Positions 25,462-34,896 of a stretch of DNA of 64,000 nucleotides are shown here, piece after piece (position 1 is the stretch's first letter; every line of letters starts with the position of its first letter). The position numbers and the translations under genes are program-made. The stretch is from JBNRMR01 sp050942895 (GTDB lineage Bacteria > Bacillota > Clostridia > Christensenellales > UBA1750), in assembly GCA_050942895.1 (NCBI GenBank), contig JBMNOE010000004.1:124001-188000 (forward strand), written 5' to 3'. The notes beneath the pieces were generated by a model. The model was not told the origin of the DNA. It did no database searches and was given only the letters and a program-made list of their open reading frames with translations.

Positions 25462-28400
25462 ATGGAAACCTTCAATTCGTCATTGCTTTTTTATGCGTCG
25501 GGGGCATCGTTTGACGCAGAGTATGCGAAGGGTGATCCTCACCACAGCTTTTTGAAGGATGTGCAAATAAAGGAAGGCGGCGCAAAAGACAAGTATTTTG
25601 AATGCGAAAACCGCCAGCTTCTGGCATGGCGCGCACCGGGAAACATATACGCAGCCAGGGGCACCCTATCCTTCTTCTGGCGTTCCCGGTATCCCGTTGG
25701 GCCGACTGCCTTTCCGATATTTCGTGCGGGCTTTTCCGATCACTCCAGTTGGGATGCAGTTTGGCTAAGGATAGACTGGAACGGCGAGGGCTATGAGGCC
25801 TTCATAACCGACATCAACCTTTCAAGGGCCAGGGTTCGGCATACGCTGGGCGAAACTCCAAGGCCGGACATATGGTCGCATTTTGCCCTCGCCTGGGATG
25901 AGAACTGGGGGATAAAGTTCTACATCAACGGCGAAAAGGTGGCGGAGGAATACAGACCGGCGGTCTATTCCACCGGGCTTGACCAGTTCGGCCCCCATTC
26001 GCGGATAATCTCCCATTGGCAAGTGCAGAGCGATTACAACTTTATCCGTGGCGGTGATATCTGTGAGATCGCAATACATGACAGGATGCTCTGCTGCGAG
26101 GACATTTTAGCCCTGTCTGAATCTAGAATTCCTCCGCAGATTGAAGAATACAGCCTTGATATGAAGGATGACGAGACCCGAAAAGGCTGGCAGCTTCGCA
26201 GCGGGTTTGACGGCGATGTTCCGCAGATAGCAGACCAGGCGTCGGTTCGCAAGGTTGAGATCCACGACGCATATGATCTGAAGCGCTGGTGGTGGAAGGG
26301 CTGCGACGGCATCCGCGAGACCACCTGGCCGGGGGTTTATGACCGCTCAAGGCTGAAGGGGCGAAACGACTATTTCCAGCTTCCCGACTGGGATTGCTAC
26401 TCCCTTTCAGGCAAGGCCATCACATTTAGCGCCCCTGACGAGGAGTACAATCACATCGAGGTTTCCGGCTCCGCCTTCGGCAAACTGGAGCTGGTGGACG
26501 ATGATGGCGGCGTGATAAAGCCGCTGTTTGAAAGGGCGCAGGGCATCGAGCGGTCGGTGAACGCAATCGAGCCTTTGAAGGGCGGCAAAATCCGCTTCAC
26601 AAATGTGCTTAAAGAAGAACCGATAGGCGACTTTTCGCTATACAATGTCACCGAAGGCAAGGCTCCCGAGGGCGTTAAAAGGGTTTTCTACTCGCTTTTT
26701 GAGGGCTATAGCAAAAAAGCCGAGGCCCAGCACGAGCTGATAGCCTTCATAAAAGGCCGCTATTTACCCTACGAGCGGAACATAATGACGGCGATTCCAG
26801 CGGGAGAAAGCCATAAAGAAAAAGAGTTCACGGGCCATGACAGCATCGGCGGCTATCCATTTGTAAACATTGTTATACCATATGAGGCGGATGACTCCGT
26901 GGGTCTTGACGGCGTTGAGCTGAAGCTGCCGAAGCTGCCCGATGATGTCAAAATCGCGGTGCAGATAAAGGATCCGCTGTGGTATTACAGGAATTTGGCG
27001 CATTTTGTGTTCAGCGCCAAGGCCGGTCAGGAAAAGACGGTCTGGTTTGACACCCGCGACAGGATTCTGCCTGAAAACAAATGTCTGTATATGACGATCG
27101 CCTTCAGCGATGATGGCTACGGCGTTGACTTCTTGAAGGAAGCGACCGTTGGTCTGGTATATAAATCCGCGGAGGAAGCCAAAACCGAACATATTCTGGA
27201 TAAGTTCACACAGGTCAGGGACATATACGGCCATATGACCGAGGAGCGCCCCTCTGTTCCGGAGCTAAACTGCTTCAACAGGGTGAAGGCGGACATTTTC
27301 GATCTGATGCGGGTTGACCCAAACCACAAGCCCGGCCAATATTACTTCTATGATTTTGTTGGAAGGCCGGCGCGGGGAAGGCCTGCGCTGGTTCCGGGGT
27401 ACAGGCCGGATTATCAGACGGAGCCTGTGCCAAAGGGCGTTCCCGCCTGGGCGTTTAAGCAGGTGGAGATGCTCAAGCATTATAAATATATAGTCAACTA
27501 CTATATAGACGAGAGGATGATCGAAAACGGGGAGCTGGGCGGCGGCCTTTCCGACGACGGCGACTTCGTTGCTACCTGGTGCTATCTGGTGATGATGGGC
27601 TCCGACCCTGAAAAAGTCTATGACGCGATGGTGAAAAATACCGACGCCTTTTATAATCAGGGTCTTTTCACAAATGGTCTATGCTCCATTCAGGCCGACG
27701 AGCTGCATTCCTCCGAGGAGGGCATCGTCTCCGTGGCGGCTTGCATGATGGCCAACAACGGCGACCCGAAGATGTTCGAGCGGGCCATGGAAAACGCCCG
27801 TCAACTGGGCTGGGTCACAGGCATCAACTGCGCGGGCCACAGGCATGTTAAGAGCACATATTTCTCCGGCTCAGTCATGGCCAGGGAAGAACCCTGGGGA
27901 GGTTCCCAGCCAGCGGTTTTCTCGGCTTTCTGCCCTTCCTGGATGGTCTCCCGCTTTAATGGAAATGAGAGGATAAGGGAGTATCTCAGGGAGCTGGCCG
28001 ATGGCGTATTAGCCCACTATGACTATGAAAACAACAGGATAAACACATATATCCGCTTTGATGACGACCAGATAGTGGGCACGGTTTTCAGAAACGACGG
28101 CAACAGGGCGATGTTGTTGGCGGCCACAGCCCAGACAGGCAACGAAAAGTACGCCTGGATGCTGCCTGAAAACCACAATATTGATGACCGCAGAACGCCG
28201 GGCGCGACGAAGCATCCCTGTCTGCCCTTAGATGAAAACGGCGTGCTGGACAAGGAAAAAATAGCTGAAAACTATGAGGCGCTCTGCTTCCACGCGGGAG
28301 TGAACCGCTACTATAACACACTGGGCAGCTGCTGGATTGACAGAGTTTACCTGCAGCAGGCCATGGTCGCCTGTCATCGCACCGGCGACTCGTCAGGCAT

Positions 28401-29061
28401 AAACACCCGCGCTCTTTACTCCAACAGCCGCTTTGGCTGGCGCTTTGAAGCGCCGGGAGACGACGAGAAGCTGGGTATTATTGCCCCCGTCAGCAAGGGC
28501 GACAGCCTTAGGATTGTGGTTTGCAATATCAGCGGCGATGACGTGACGGCAAGGCTTATCGGCGATGAAGTTGAGCCGGGGCTTTGGAGCTTCAAGCACG
28601 GCCTTGATAACGACGGCGACGACATGATAGACGGCGGCGCCAGCGAATTTACGGCTGAGTTTGAGCGCACGGTGGGAGTTGAACTGACCTTTCCGGCCAA
28701 CGCCACCACAGTCATAGAGGCGCGGCTTGTGCAGCGCGGGGTTTCATACTGGGATCGCTGCGACCTGGCAATCGGCAGGGAAGACATAAGGTTTTATGAC
28801 CACGGAATGAACGTTACTGTCCACTCCATCGGCGCGATTGATTCGCCGGAGGCGGAGGTGGTCCTTAAAAATGCGGAGGGGCAAATCCTCAAAAGAGCGG
28901 TTTTACCGCCCTTGGAGGCGCCGCAGGATCTATGGCCGAGATATCGGGATGTGATATTCAACCTGCACAATGTGGAAAGCCTTGACGGCTGCTACGTTGA
29001 GATCGATCCTGATAATAAGTTAAGCGAAATCACTCGCAGCAACAACATAGTAAAGCTGTGA
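25462..29061 (+). CDS. Large protein of unknown function with LamG-like N-terminal and CARDB-like C-terminal domains
   Basis: 1,199 residues, ATG with AAAGGCGGC upstream. No signal peptide or membrane segment is visible, which is unusual for this size and make-up. The N-terminus (about 60-225) looks like a concanavalin-type LamG fold (GTLSFFWRSRYP, WSHFALAWDENWGIKFYING). Beta-rich regions follow. A helical centre of about 640-1000 with many aromatic and Asp residues (GGGLSDDGDFVATWCYLVMM, WGGSQPAVFSAFCPSW) suggests an alpha/alpha toroid as in polysaccharide lyases and GH88/105-type enzymes. The last 110 residues resemble CARDB (DLAIGREDIRFYD). Probably acts on complex glycans; not proven. Confidence 0.7.
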   Translation: METFNSSLLFYASGASFDAEYAKGDPHHSFLKDVQIKEGGAKDKYFECENRQLLAWRAPGNIYAARGTLSFFWRSRYPVGPTAFPIFRAGFSDHSSWDAVWLRIDWNGEGYEAFITDINLSRARVRHTLGETPRPDIWSHFALAWDENWGIKFYINGEKVAEEYRPAVYSTGLDQFGPHSRIISHWQVQSDYNFIRGGDICEIAIHDRMLCCEDILALSESRIPPQIEEYSLDMKDDETRKGWQLRSGFDGDVPQIADQASVRKVEIHDAYDLKRWWWKGCDGIRETTWPGVYDRSRLKGRNDYFQLPDWDCYSLSGKAITFSAPDEEYNHIEVSGSAFGKLELVDDDGGVIKPLFERAQGIERSVNAIEPLKGGKIRFTNVLKEEPIGDFSLYNVTEGKAPEGVKRVFYSLFEGYSKKAEAQHELIAFIKGRYLPYERNIMTAIPAGESHKEKEFTGHDSIGGYPFVNIVIPYEADDSVGLDGVELKLPKLPDDVKIAVQIKDPLWYYRNLAHFVFSAKAGQEKTVWFDTRDRILPENKCLYMTIAFSDDGYGVDFLKEATVGLVYKSAEEAKTEHILDKFTQVRDIYGHMTEERPSVPELNCFNRVKADIFDLMRVDPNHKPGQYYFYDFVGRPARGRPALVPGYRPDYQTEPVPKGVPAWAFKQVEMLKHYKYIVNYYIDERMIENGELGGGLSDDGDFVATWCYLVMMGSDPEKVYDAMVKNTDAFYNQGLFTNGLCSIQADELHSSEEGIVSVAACMMANNGDPKMFERAMENARQLGWVTGINCAGHRHVKSTYFSGSVMAREEPWGGSQPAVFSAFCPSWMVSRFNGNERIREYLRELADGVLAHYDYENNRINTYIRFDDDQIVGTVFRNDGNRAMLLAATAQTGNEKYAWMLPENHNIDDRRTPGATKHPCLPLDENGVLDKEKIAENYEALCFHAGVNRYYNTLGSCWIDRVYLQQAMVACHRTGDSSGINTRALYSNSRFGWRFEAPGDDEKLGIIAPVSKGDSLRIVVCNISGDDVTARLIGDEVEPGLWSFKHGLDNDGDDMIDGGASEFTAEFERTVGVELTFPANATTVIEARLVQRGVSYWDRCDLAIGREDIRFYDHGMNVTVHSIGAIDSPEAEVVLKNAEGQILKRAVLPPLEAPQDLWPRYRDVIFNLHNVESLDGCYVEIDPDNKLSEITRSNNIVKL

Positions 29062-29067
29062 AGATGC

Positions 29068-29097
29068 GAAGGGAAGCTTATACGGCTTCCCTTTTCA
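29068..29097 (+). terminator. Terminator after the LamG-like gene
   Basis: GGGAAGC-TTATACG-GCTTCCC-TTTTC directly after the stop. Confidence 0.85.
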
Positions 29098-29177
29098 AAA
29101 TTCGATTGCTTTTTTTGAGAAAATGTTGCATAATTATTCTATTGTGATTTTTTTCTAACTTTGATGGAGGACTGACA

Positions 29178-30242
29178 GTGATAAATTTCGGCTTGTTTTT
29201 GCTCACCATCGCAGTCGGGGTGCTGGGTGCGTTTTTTGCGCGCAAGGCGAAGATACCTGCGGGGGGAATGGTGGGCGCCATGGTTTTGGTCATGGCCTTC
29301 AACCTGCTGACCCAAAAGGGCTTCTTCTATGACGGGCTGCGCACTGTGGTGCAGATAGGCTCAGGGGCGATGATCGGCTCAAGCATGAAAAGGGAGCATA
29401 TCAAGGCGCTAAAAAGCCTGATTTTACCAATGATAATACTTTGGGTGTTTATGCTGATTATGAACCTGACAGCGGGCGGGCTGATAATCGCCCTGACCGA
29501 TATGGATCCGGCCACGGCGTTTTTCGCTTCGTCGCCTGGGGGCATGGCGGACATGGCGCTGATAGCATCGGAGATGGGCGCAAACCCGGCCTATGTGGCG
29601 GTCTTGCATCTGATACGCATTTTAACGATAATCATATTCATGCCGCCAATATACAAAAAGATAGGCGCAAAAGCACCTGAAACAAGAACAGAGACAGCAG
29701 TTGGTGAAACTGCTGCCGCATCAGGCGGGAATGGCCGGATCAAGCAAGCCATTCAGCTTTTGACAACCGTTGCGATAGGTACGGTCGGGGGGCTTTTGTT
29801 TGCATGGCTGGGCGTTCCTGCCGGGGCGATGATCGGCTCGATGCTGTTTGTGGCGGCGTTCAGCGCTTTAGCCGACAAGGCCTACTATCCCTCCCCCCTA
29901 AGGAACTACACCCAGATCGCCGCAGGGATTTATGTGGGTATGCGCATGGACAGGGCGAGCTTCATGACGCTGCCGGATTTGATATTGCCGGCCTTGATTC
30001 TCATCATAAGCGTATTTATTTTCGCCTTTTTAACCGGCTATGTGATGCACAAAGCTACAAAGGTTCCCCTTTGCACGGCGCTGATGGCATCCACGCCGGG
30101 GGGATTGCAGGAGATGTCAATACTCGCTGACGATCTGGGCATGGATGCACCGACTATAGCCCTCTTTCATACATCAAGGATGATGTTCGTGATAGCCATT
30201 TTCCCGACGATGCTGAAGCTGATTGTGACATATTTGCTTTGA
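29178..30242 (+). CDS. AbrB-type duplicated membrane protein (putative regulator or transporter)
   Basis: 354 residues, GTG start with TGGAGG 8 nt upstream. It is two homologous halves of about five helices. Each half begins LGAFFARKAKIPAGGMVGAM or VGGLLFAWLGVPAGAMIGSM and ends in FFASSPGGMADMALIASEMG or LMASTPGGLQEMSILADDLG. The repeated S-PGG-x2-(D/E)M motif is the mark of the AbrB / Gneg_AbrB_dup family. Members are called transporters or ammonia-monooxygenase-related regulators, without firm biochemistry. It is converging with a methyltransferase gene and has its own upstream region. Confidence 0.88.
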   Translation: MINFGLFLLTIAVGVLGAFFARKAKIPAGGMVGAMVLVMAFNLLTQKGFFYDGLRTVVQIGSGAMIGSSMKREHIKALKSLILPMIILWVFMLIMNLTAGGLIIALTDMDPATAFFASSPGGMADMALIASEMGANPAYVAVLHLIRILTIIIFMPPIYKKIGAKAPETRTETAVGETAAASGGNGRIKQAIQLLTTVAIGTVGGLLFAWLGVPAGAMIGSMLFVAAFSALADKAYYPSPLRNYTQIAAGIYVGMRMDRASFMTLPDLILPALILIISVFIFAFLTGYVMHKATKVPLCTALMASTPGGLQEMSILADDLGMDAPTIALFHTSRMMFVIAIFPTMLKLIVTYLL

Positions 30243-30260
30243 TAATGTCAATCAATAATA

Positions 30261-31025
30261 TCAAGGCTTTTTTGCAAGGTATAAATCAATTGTGTCAAAA
30301 ACCGTCATGGTTCCGCCGAGGTTGTTTATCGCCTCGGCGATTTCTTTTTCAAAGACGCCCTTAATTTCTGGCGGCAGGGCGATATGATCGGAATATGTGT
30401 TTAAAAGACCGATATAATCCTGGGCGCTGAAGTTTCTTTCACCGTGATAGAGCCTAAACTCAACATCAGCAAATCCAAAGCGGGCAATTTTTTCAGCAAT
30501 AGCGCGGCAGTCCTCCTCGCCATGGGGCTTGGGGCGCGCAGAGGGGCGGTATTTGGCATAGACTTTTTGAATTTCAACATGCATCTGATCGTCCTCGCTG
30601 GCCGCGGAGGGATGGTTCCAGAAAAGCGCAAGCGTTCCGCCCTTTTTCAGCAGCCCATGGGCCTTGGGGTAGCCGATCTCGTCCTTGATCCAGTGAAAAG
30701 CCATGGCGGAATAGATGAGGTCGAAGGCGGTGCCGGTTTCAAAATCCTCAAAGCTGCTGTTTATTATCGTTAAATTCTCATATTCTGAAAACTTCTGTCT
30801 GGAAAATTCGGCAAGGTCCTCGCCCAGCTCCACAGCGGTGATATTGCAGCCGGTTTTAAGAAACGGCAAGGTGGCCTGGCCGGTGCCGAGGCCTATCTCC
30901 AAAGCTTGCTTGCTGTGATCAAGGCCGCAAAAGGCGGCAATATCGCTAAAAAGCCGGGGGTGATAGCGGGGCCTGAAGCGGTCGTAGTTGGCGGCATCCT
31001 CGTTGAAGGTTTTACGAATATCCAT
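30261..31025 (-). CDS. Class I SAM-dependent methyltransferase (UbiE-like)
   Basis: 254 residues from the ATG at 31025, with CAGGAGG 6 nt upstream. Motif I is ALEIGLGTGQATLPFL, preceded by the FNEDAANYDRFRPRYHP signature of small-molecule methyltransferases. TAVELGEDLAEF, FDLIYSAMAFHWI and GGTLALFWNHPS complete the Rossmann core. The substrate is unknown. It converges with the AbrB-like gene after 18 bp and is transcribed alone. Confidence 0.88.
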   Translation of the reverse strand: MDIRKTFNEDAANYDRFRPRYHPRLFSDIAAFCGLDHSKQALEIGLGTGQATLPFLKTGCNITAVELGEDLAEFSRQKFSEYENLTIINSSFEDFETGTAFDLIYSAMAFHWIKDEIGYPKAHGLLKKGGTLALFWNHPSAASEDDQMHVEIQKVYAKYRPSARPKPHGEEDCRAIAEKIARFGFADVEFRLYHGERNFSAQDYIGLLNTYSDHIALPPEIKGVFEKEIAEAINNLGGTMTVFDTIDLYLAKKP

Positions 31026-31165
31026 CAAAATCCTCCTGATATAAAAGTAAAAAAGAGAATGTTATTATATCAAGTGCGGTCTTGAAGTGCAAGTGGGGCG
31101 CAAACCTTGCCTTAGGCTTTCACTTTCTTTTTCATGTTTTATGAAAATAAACTGCGCCGCTTAAA

Positions 31166-31194
31166 TTGACAGTCAGCTTGGAATACTTTATCAT
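31166..31194 (+). promoter_or_regulatory. Sigma-A promoter of the GH105 gene
   Basis: TTGACA (31166-31171), 17 bp, TATCAT (31189-31194), 45 bp before the start. Confidence 0.8.
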
Positions 31195-31239
31195 ATAAGC
31201 ATAAAGGATTAGGAACAAACATGAAAAGGAGCTACTATT

Positions 31240-32358
31240 ATGGAAAGTATGACAAAAAAGACAGCCCTCGATTACGCAAAAATGGGCGCTGATACCCTTA
31301 TCCGCAAATTTACCGTGGAGGAGCTTCCGCCGAAAAACCGGTTCCATTACCATCAGGGGGTGTTCCTGTCGGGAATGCAGCGCACATTCTTCCTTTCCGG
31401 CGAGGAAAAATACTATGACTACATCAAAGCCTGGGTGGATTACTATATCGATGAAAACGGTGAGATCCGCTACTGTGACGTCCGGGAGTTTGACGACATG
31501 CAGCCGGCCATACTTCTTTATGATCTCTACGAAAGGACGGGCGACGAGCGCTATAAAAAGGTGCTTGACCGGTTTGTCCCCATAGTGGAAATGTGGCCCA
31601 CCAATGCCCGGGGCGGCTTTTGGCACAAATATCACAGGGAAAACCAGATGTGGCTGGACGGCCTTTACATGATAGGCCCATACAGCACCATGTACGCCCA
31701 TCACTTCGGCACGAAAGAATATTTCTTCGAGACCGCTTATCAGCAGATGAATCTTATGCGCCGCAACATGACCGATCCGGTCACGGGCCTTCTCTACCAC
31801 GCCTGGGACGATTCAAAGGTCGTAGACTGGGCCGACAAGGAGACAGGGCTTTCGCCGGAGTTTTGGGGCAGGGCAATCGGCTGGTATGCCGTTGCGATAC
31901 TTGACATTTTGGACTATCTGCCGGCTGATCACCCCCGCAGGCAGGAGTTCATCGACGCTGAGAGGGATATCATCGATGCCTTGATACGTTTCCAGGACGA
32001 AGAAACCGGCCTTTGGTATCAGGTGGTTGACAAGGGCGAGAGTGATGGCAACTGGCTTGAGACCTCCTGTTCCTGCCTGTACAATTATGCCATCTGCAAG
32101 GCGGTAAAGACGGGGCTGATACACAAAAGCTATTTGAAGTACGCCCATAAAGCATACCAGGGCGTAATTGACTCCCTTACCTTCGAGGGGGAAAATGGCG
32201 AAGACCTGATCGTTTCCAATATTTGCATCGGCACCGGCGTGGGTGATTACGAATTCTACATCAACCGGCCCACCGTTCAAAACGACCTGCATGGCATGGG
32301 CGCCTTCCTGCTGATGTGCACGGAATATTACGATACCTGCCAGCAGATGGGGGTTTAA
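31240..32358 (+). CDS. GH105 unsaturated rhamnogalacturonyl hydrolase (YteR-like)
   Basis: 372 residues, the length of single-domain YteR/YesR enzymes. It removes the unsaturated galacturonyl residue left by rhamnogalacturonan lyases, by vinyl-ether hydration. The catalytic Asp sits in ENQMWLDGLYMIGP (about 140-153). GRAIGWYAVAILDILDYLP and NWLETSCSCLYNYAICK are conserved toroid helices. No signal peptide, so it acts in the cytoplasm on imported oligosaccharides. It has its own promoter and no transporter next to it. AAAGGAG SD 11 nt upstream. Confidence 0.92.
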   Translation: MESMTKKTALDYAKMGADTLIRKFTVEELPPKNRFHYHQGVFLSGMQRTFFLSGEEKYYDYIKAWVDYYIDENGEIRYCDVREFDDMQPAILLYDLYERTGDERYKKVLDRFVPIVEMWPTNARGGFWHKYHRENQMWLDGLYMIGPYSTMYAHHFGTKEYFFETAYQQMNLMRRNMTDPVTGLLYHAWDDSKVVDWADKETGLSPEFWGRAIGWYAVAILDILDYLPADHPRRQEFIDAERDIIDALIRFQDEETGLWYQVVDKGESDGNWLETSCSCLYNYAICKAVKTGLIHKSYLKYAHKAYQGVIDSLTFEGENGEDLIVSNICIGTGVGDYEFYINRPTVQNDLHGMGAFLLMCTEYYDTCQQMGV

Positions 32359-32382
32359 TTTGTTGCCGGGCAGAGCCCCGGT

Positions 32383-32445
32383 ATGGGTTTTTCACGAGAG
32401 CTCTGCCCTCGCGCTCCCGCCAAAGGCTGCCCCTTTGTGATCCCT
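32383..32445 (+). repeat. Intergenic repeat family 2, copy A
   Basis: TCACGAGAGCTCTGCCCTCG, CGCTCCCGCCAAAGG, CCCTTTGTGATCCC. Near-identical stretches occur at 48653-48725 and, weaker, at 48826-48870. Confidence 0.7.
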
Positions 32446-32487
32446 TTATTATGGCCATCCGTTATCTTGCGGCCGGCGGGCTTTGTT

Positions 32488-32548
32488 AGTGAGTCCGCGA
32501 AAAACGCCTTTTAAAGGCTTGCGGGGTCTGGGGCGGAGCCTTGGAGTC
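32488..32548 (-). repeat. Intergenic repeat family 1, minus-oriented copy next to family 2
   Basis: AACGCCTTTTAAAGGCTTGC then GGGGTCTGGGGCGGAGCC is the reverse complement of the left half of the element at 38028-38150. Confidence 0.7.
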
Positions 32549-32556
32549 TCATCCTT

Positions 32557-32596
32557 CAAAAAGAAAAACTGCCGACGCATTGCCGGCAGTTTTTAT
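32557..32596 (-). terminator. Terminator downstream of the EF-G paralogue
   Basis: ACTGCCG (32568-32574) / CGGCAGT (32584-32590) with A-rich and T-rich flanks. Confidence 0.85.
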
Positions 32597-32615
32597 GTTT
32601 TATTTGGGGAAAGGA

Positions 32616-34691
32616 TTAATCCTCGATTTCCTCCATCTTGGCATTGGCGATTATCTTCTGAGCGATGTTCGCCGGCACTTCCTCGTAGCGCACGAACTCC
32701 ATCGTGAAGGAACCGCGGGCCTGAGTCATGGAGCGAAGATCGGTGGCATACTTGAACATTTCGCTCTGGGGAACTTCCGCCTGAACTTCCTGCCCTTCCT
32801 CAACCTGGTGCATGCCCATGATGCGGCCGCGGCGGCGGTTCATGTCGCCTATGACATCGCCCATATAGTCATCCGGCACGACGATCTTGGCCAGATATAC
32901 CGGCTCCAGCAGAATGGGGGATGCGTCCGCGCACTTACGCAGGGCAAGCCTCGCGGCGATCTTGAAGGCCATTTCTGATGAGTCAACCGCGTGGTATGAG
33001 CCGTCGTACAGGGTCGCGCGGATGTTGACCACGGGGTACCCGGCGACGATGCCGCGGGGGAGGTTTTCCCTAAGGCCTTTTTCAACCGCGGGGATAAACT
33101 GGCGCGGAACCACGCCGCCCACGACCTTGTCCACAAATTCAAACTCGGTGTCGGAGTCGAAGATGGGCTCGAATTCGATCCAGCAGTGGCCGTACTGCCC
33201 GTGGCCGCCGGATTGTTTCTTGTGGCGGCCCTCCGCCTTTATGGACTTGCGGATTGTCTCCCTGTAGGGGATCTTCGGGTCCACCAAAAGGGCTTCTGCG
33301 CCAAACTTGGCCTGAAGCTTTTTAAGGAGGACTTCCATCTGAAGCTCGCCCTGAGCGGACATCAGCATTTCCTTTGTATCGCTGGTCTTGGTGATGGTGA
33401 AGGAGGGATCCTCCTCCATCAGCCTTGCAAGGCCCGTGGCAATCTTGTCCTCATCGCCCTGCTTGGCGGAGACGACGGCCATCGATATCGCAGGCTGCGG
33501 GAATTCGAACTCTGGGTATTTTATCGGCTTGCCTGCCTCGCAGAGGGTGTGGCCGGTGGCGGTGTTTTGAAGCTTAGCCAAAGCGCCCACATCGCCAGCG
33601 ATGAGCTTGTCGACATTGCTCTGTTTCTTGCCGCGCATTGTGTAAATAGAGCCTATTTTTTCGTTCTTGTCCGCATTGGGGTTGTAAAGCGACATATCTG
33701 CGGTGAGGGTTCCCGAAAGAACTTTTATGAGTGAAAGTTTCCCAACGAAGGGGTCGGCGACGGTCTTGAAAACCTGAGCGCTAAAGGGAGCGGAAGTGTT
33801 GCCCTCGCGGGTTTCCTCGGCGCCCGTGCGGGAGTTTTCGCCCTTGTATGTCCTGCCCGAGGCATTGGGCATTATGCTTATGATGGTGTCTAAAACTGCA
33901 TTCACGCCTATGCTGTTAAGGGATGAGCAGCAGACTACGGGGACAACCATGGCGCTGCTTATGCCGATGCCAAGACCTTTTTTGATCTCGTCGTCGGTGA
34001 GCTCGCCCGCATCGAAGAACTTTTCCATGAGGTCGTCGTCGGTGCCGGCGGCGGCTTCGGAAAGCTGCTCTTTCAACTCGTCCATCTGGGCCTGGATTTC
34101 ATCGGATGGTCTTGAAACCTTCAGCGTCTTGCCCGCGCCGGTGTAGACGTTGCCGGAAAGCAGGTTGGCAACGCCCGAAAACTGGCCGCCCTCATAGACG
34201 GGCACCATTATGGGGGCTATGGCCGAGCCGTAAAGCTCCCTGAGCTGATCAAGGCACTTGTTGTAGTCGGCATGTTCCCTGTCCATCTGGTTGATCACTA
34301 TCAGGTGGGGAATATCCATCTTCTGGGCCAGCTTATGAGCCTTTTCCGTGCCGACCGAAACACCCGACTGGGCTGCCATGACTATCATCGCAAAGTCCGA
34401 TATTTTAAGGGGAGCGTTCAGCTCGCCAACAAAATCAAAGTAACCGGGGAGATCTATGAAGGTGATCTTCTTTTCCTTCCATTCCAGCGGCGCTAAGGCT
34501 GCGCTTATGGAAGTCGTACGCCTGATTTCTTCGGGATCGTAGTCCGTGGTGGTGGTTCCGTCGGTGGTTTTGCCCATCCTTTCGATTGCGCCCGCGGCGA
34601 ACAGCATTGCTTCAATCAGCGATGTCTTGCCGTCGCCGCCATGCCCAATCAAAGAAGCAGTAAACAAATTTTCTGTTCTATAGTCCTTCAT
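32616..34691 (-). CDS. Elongation factor G-like GTPase (EF-G paralogue, divergent active site)
   Basis: 691 residues with the five-domain EF-G plan. The G1 loop is GHGGDGKTS (16-24) rather than AHIDAGKTT. The G3 motif is DLPGYFDF (80-87), so the catalytic His of translational GTPases is Tyr84. G4 is NQMD (134-137). Domains II-V follow, with GMHQVEEGQEVQAEVPQSEM in domain V. These features mark the EF-G-2 / FusA2 group found besides canonical EF-G in many Clostridia. It may act on ribosomes under special conditions. Transcribed alone; ATG with GGGAGGATAT upstream. Confidence 0.92.
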   Translation of the reverse strand: MKDYRTENLFTASLIGHGGDGKTSLIEAMLFAAGAIERMGKTTDGTTTTDYDPEEIRRTTSISAALAPLEWKEKKITFIDLPGYFDFVGELNAPLKISDFAMIVMAAQSGVSVGTEKAHKLAQKMDIPHLIVINQMDREHADYNKCLDQLRELYGSAIAPIMVPVYEGGQFSGVANLLSGNVYTGAGKTLKVSRPSDEIQAQMDELKEQLSEAAAGTDDDLMEKFFDAGELTDDEIKKGLGIGISSAMVVPVVCCSSLNSIGVNAVLDTIISIMPNASGRTYKGENSRTGAEETREGNTSAPFSAQVFKTVADPFVGKLSLIKVLSGTLTADMSLYNPNADKNEKIGSIYTMRGKKQSNVDKLIAGDVGALAKLQNTATGHTLCEAGKPIKYPEFEFPQPAISMAVVSAKQGDEDKIATGLARLMEEDPSFTITKTSDTKEMLMSAQGELQMEVLLKKLQAKFGAEALLVDPKIPYRETIRKSIKAEGRHKKQSGGHGQYGHCWIEFEPIFDSDTEFEFVDKVVGGVVPRQFIPAVEKGLRENLPRGIVAGYPVVNIRATLYDGSYHAVDSSEMAFKIAARLALRKCADASPILLEPVYLAKIVVPDDYMGDVIGDMNRRRGRIMGMHQVEEGQEVQAEVPQSEMFKYATDLRSMTQARGSFTMEFVRYEEVPANIAQKIIANAKMEEIED

Positions 34692-34708
34692 GTATATCCT
34701 CCCTTGGC

Positions 34709-34731
34709 ATTATAGATAAATGAACATTTAT
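34709..34731 (-). promoter_or_regulatory. Promoter -10 and adjacent dyad of the EF-G paralogue
   Basis: Minus-strand TATAAT (34709-34714) has a 7-2-7 palindrome (ATAAATG-AA-CATTTAT, 34716-34731 on the plus strand) directly upstream. It may be an operator in the spacer. The -35 is poor. Confidence 0.45.
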
Positions 34732-34790
34732 TAAGCTGAATTTGCAGCCGTAAACCTACCTTAAATAATAACAGAAAAACGGACGAAAGA

Positions 34791-34832
34791 AAAGCCCTTT
34801 TTTGCGTTTTGAAGGTTTTGCGCAAGGGCTTT
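34791..34832 (-). terminator. Terminator of the ireB-ruvX-DUF1292 operon
   Basis: AAGCCCTT and AAGGGCTT pair across a 23-bp loop; a T-rich run follows on the minus strand. Confidence 0.75.
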
Positions 34833-34896
34833 ACAATAATCCGTTTTTTTTTCTTATTTTCCGCTGTTCATCCGCCATTTTTTATTGCTGCTACAG

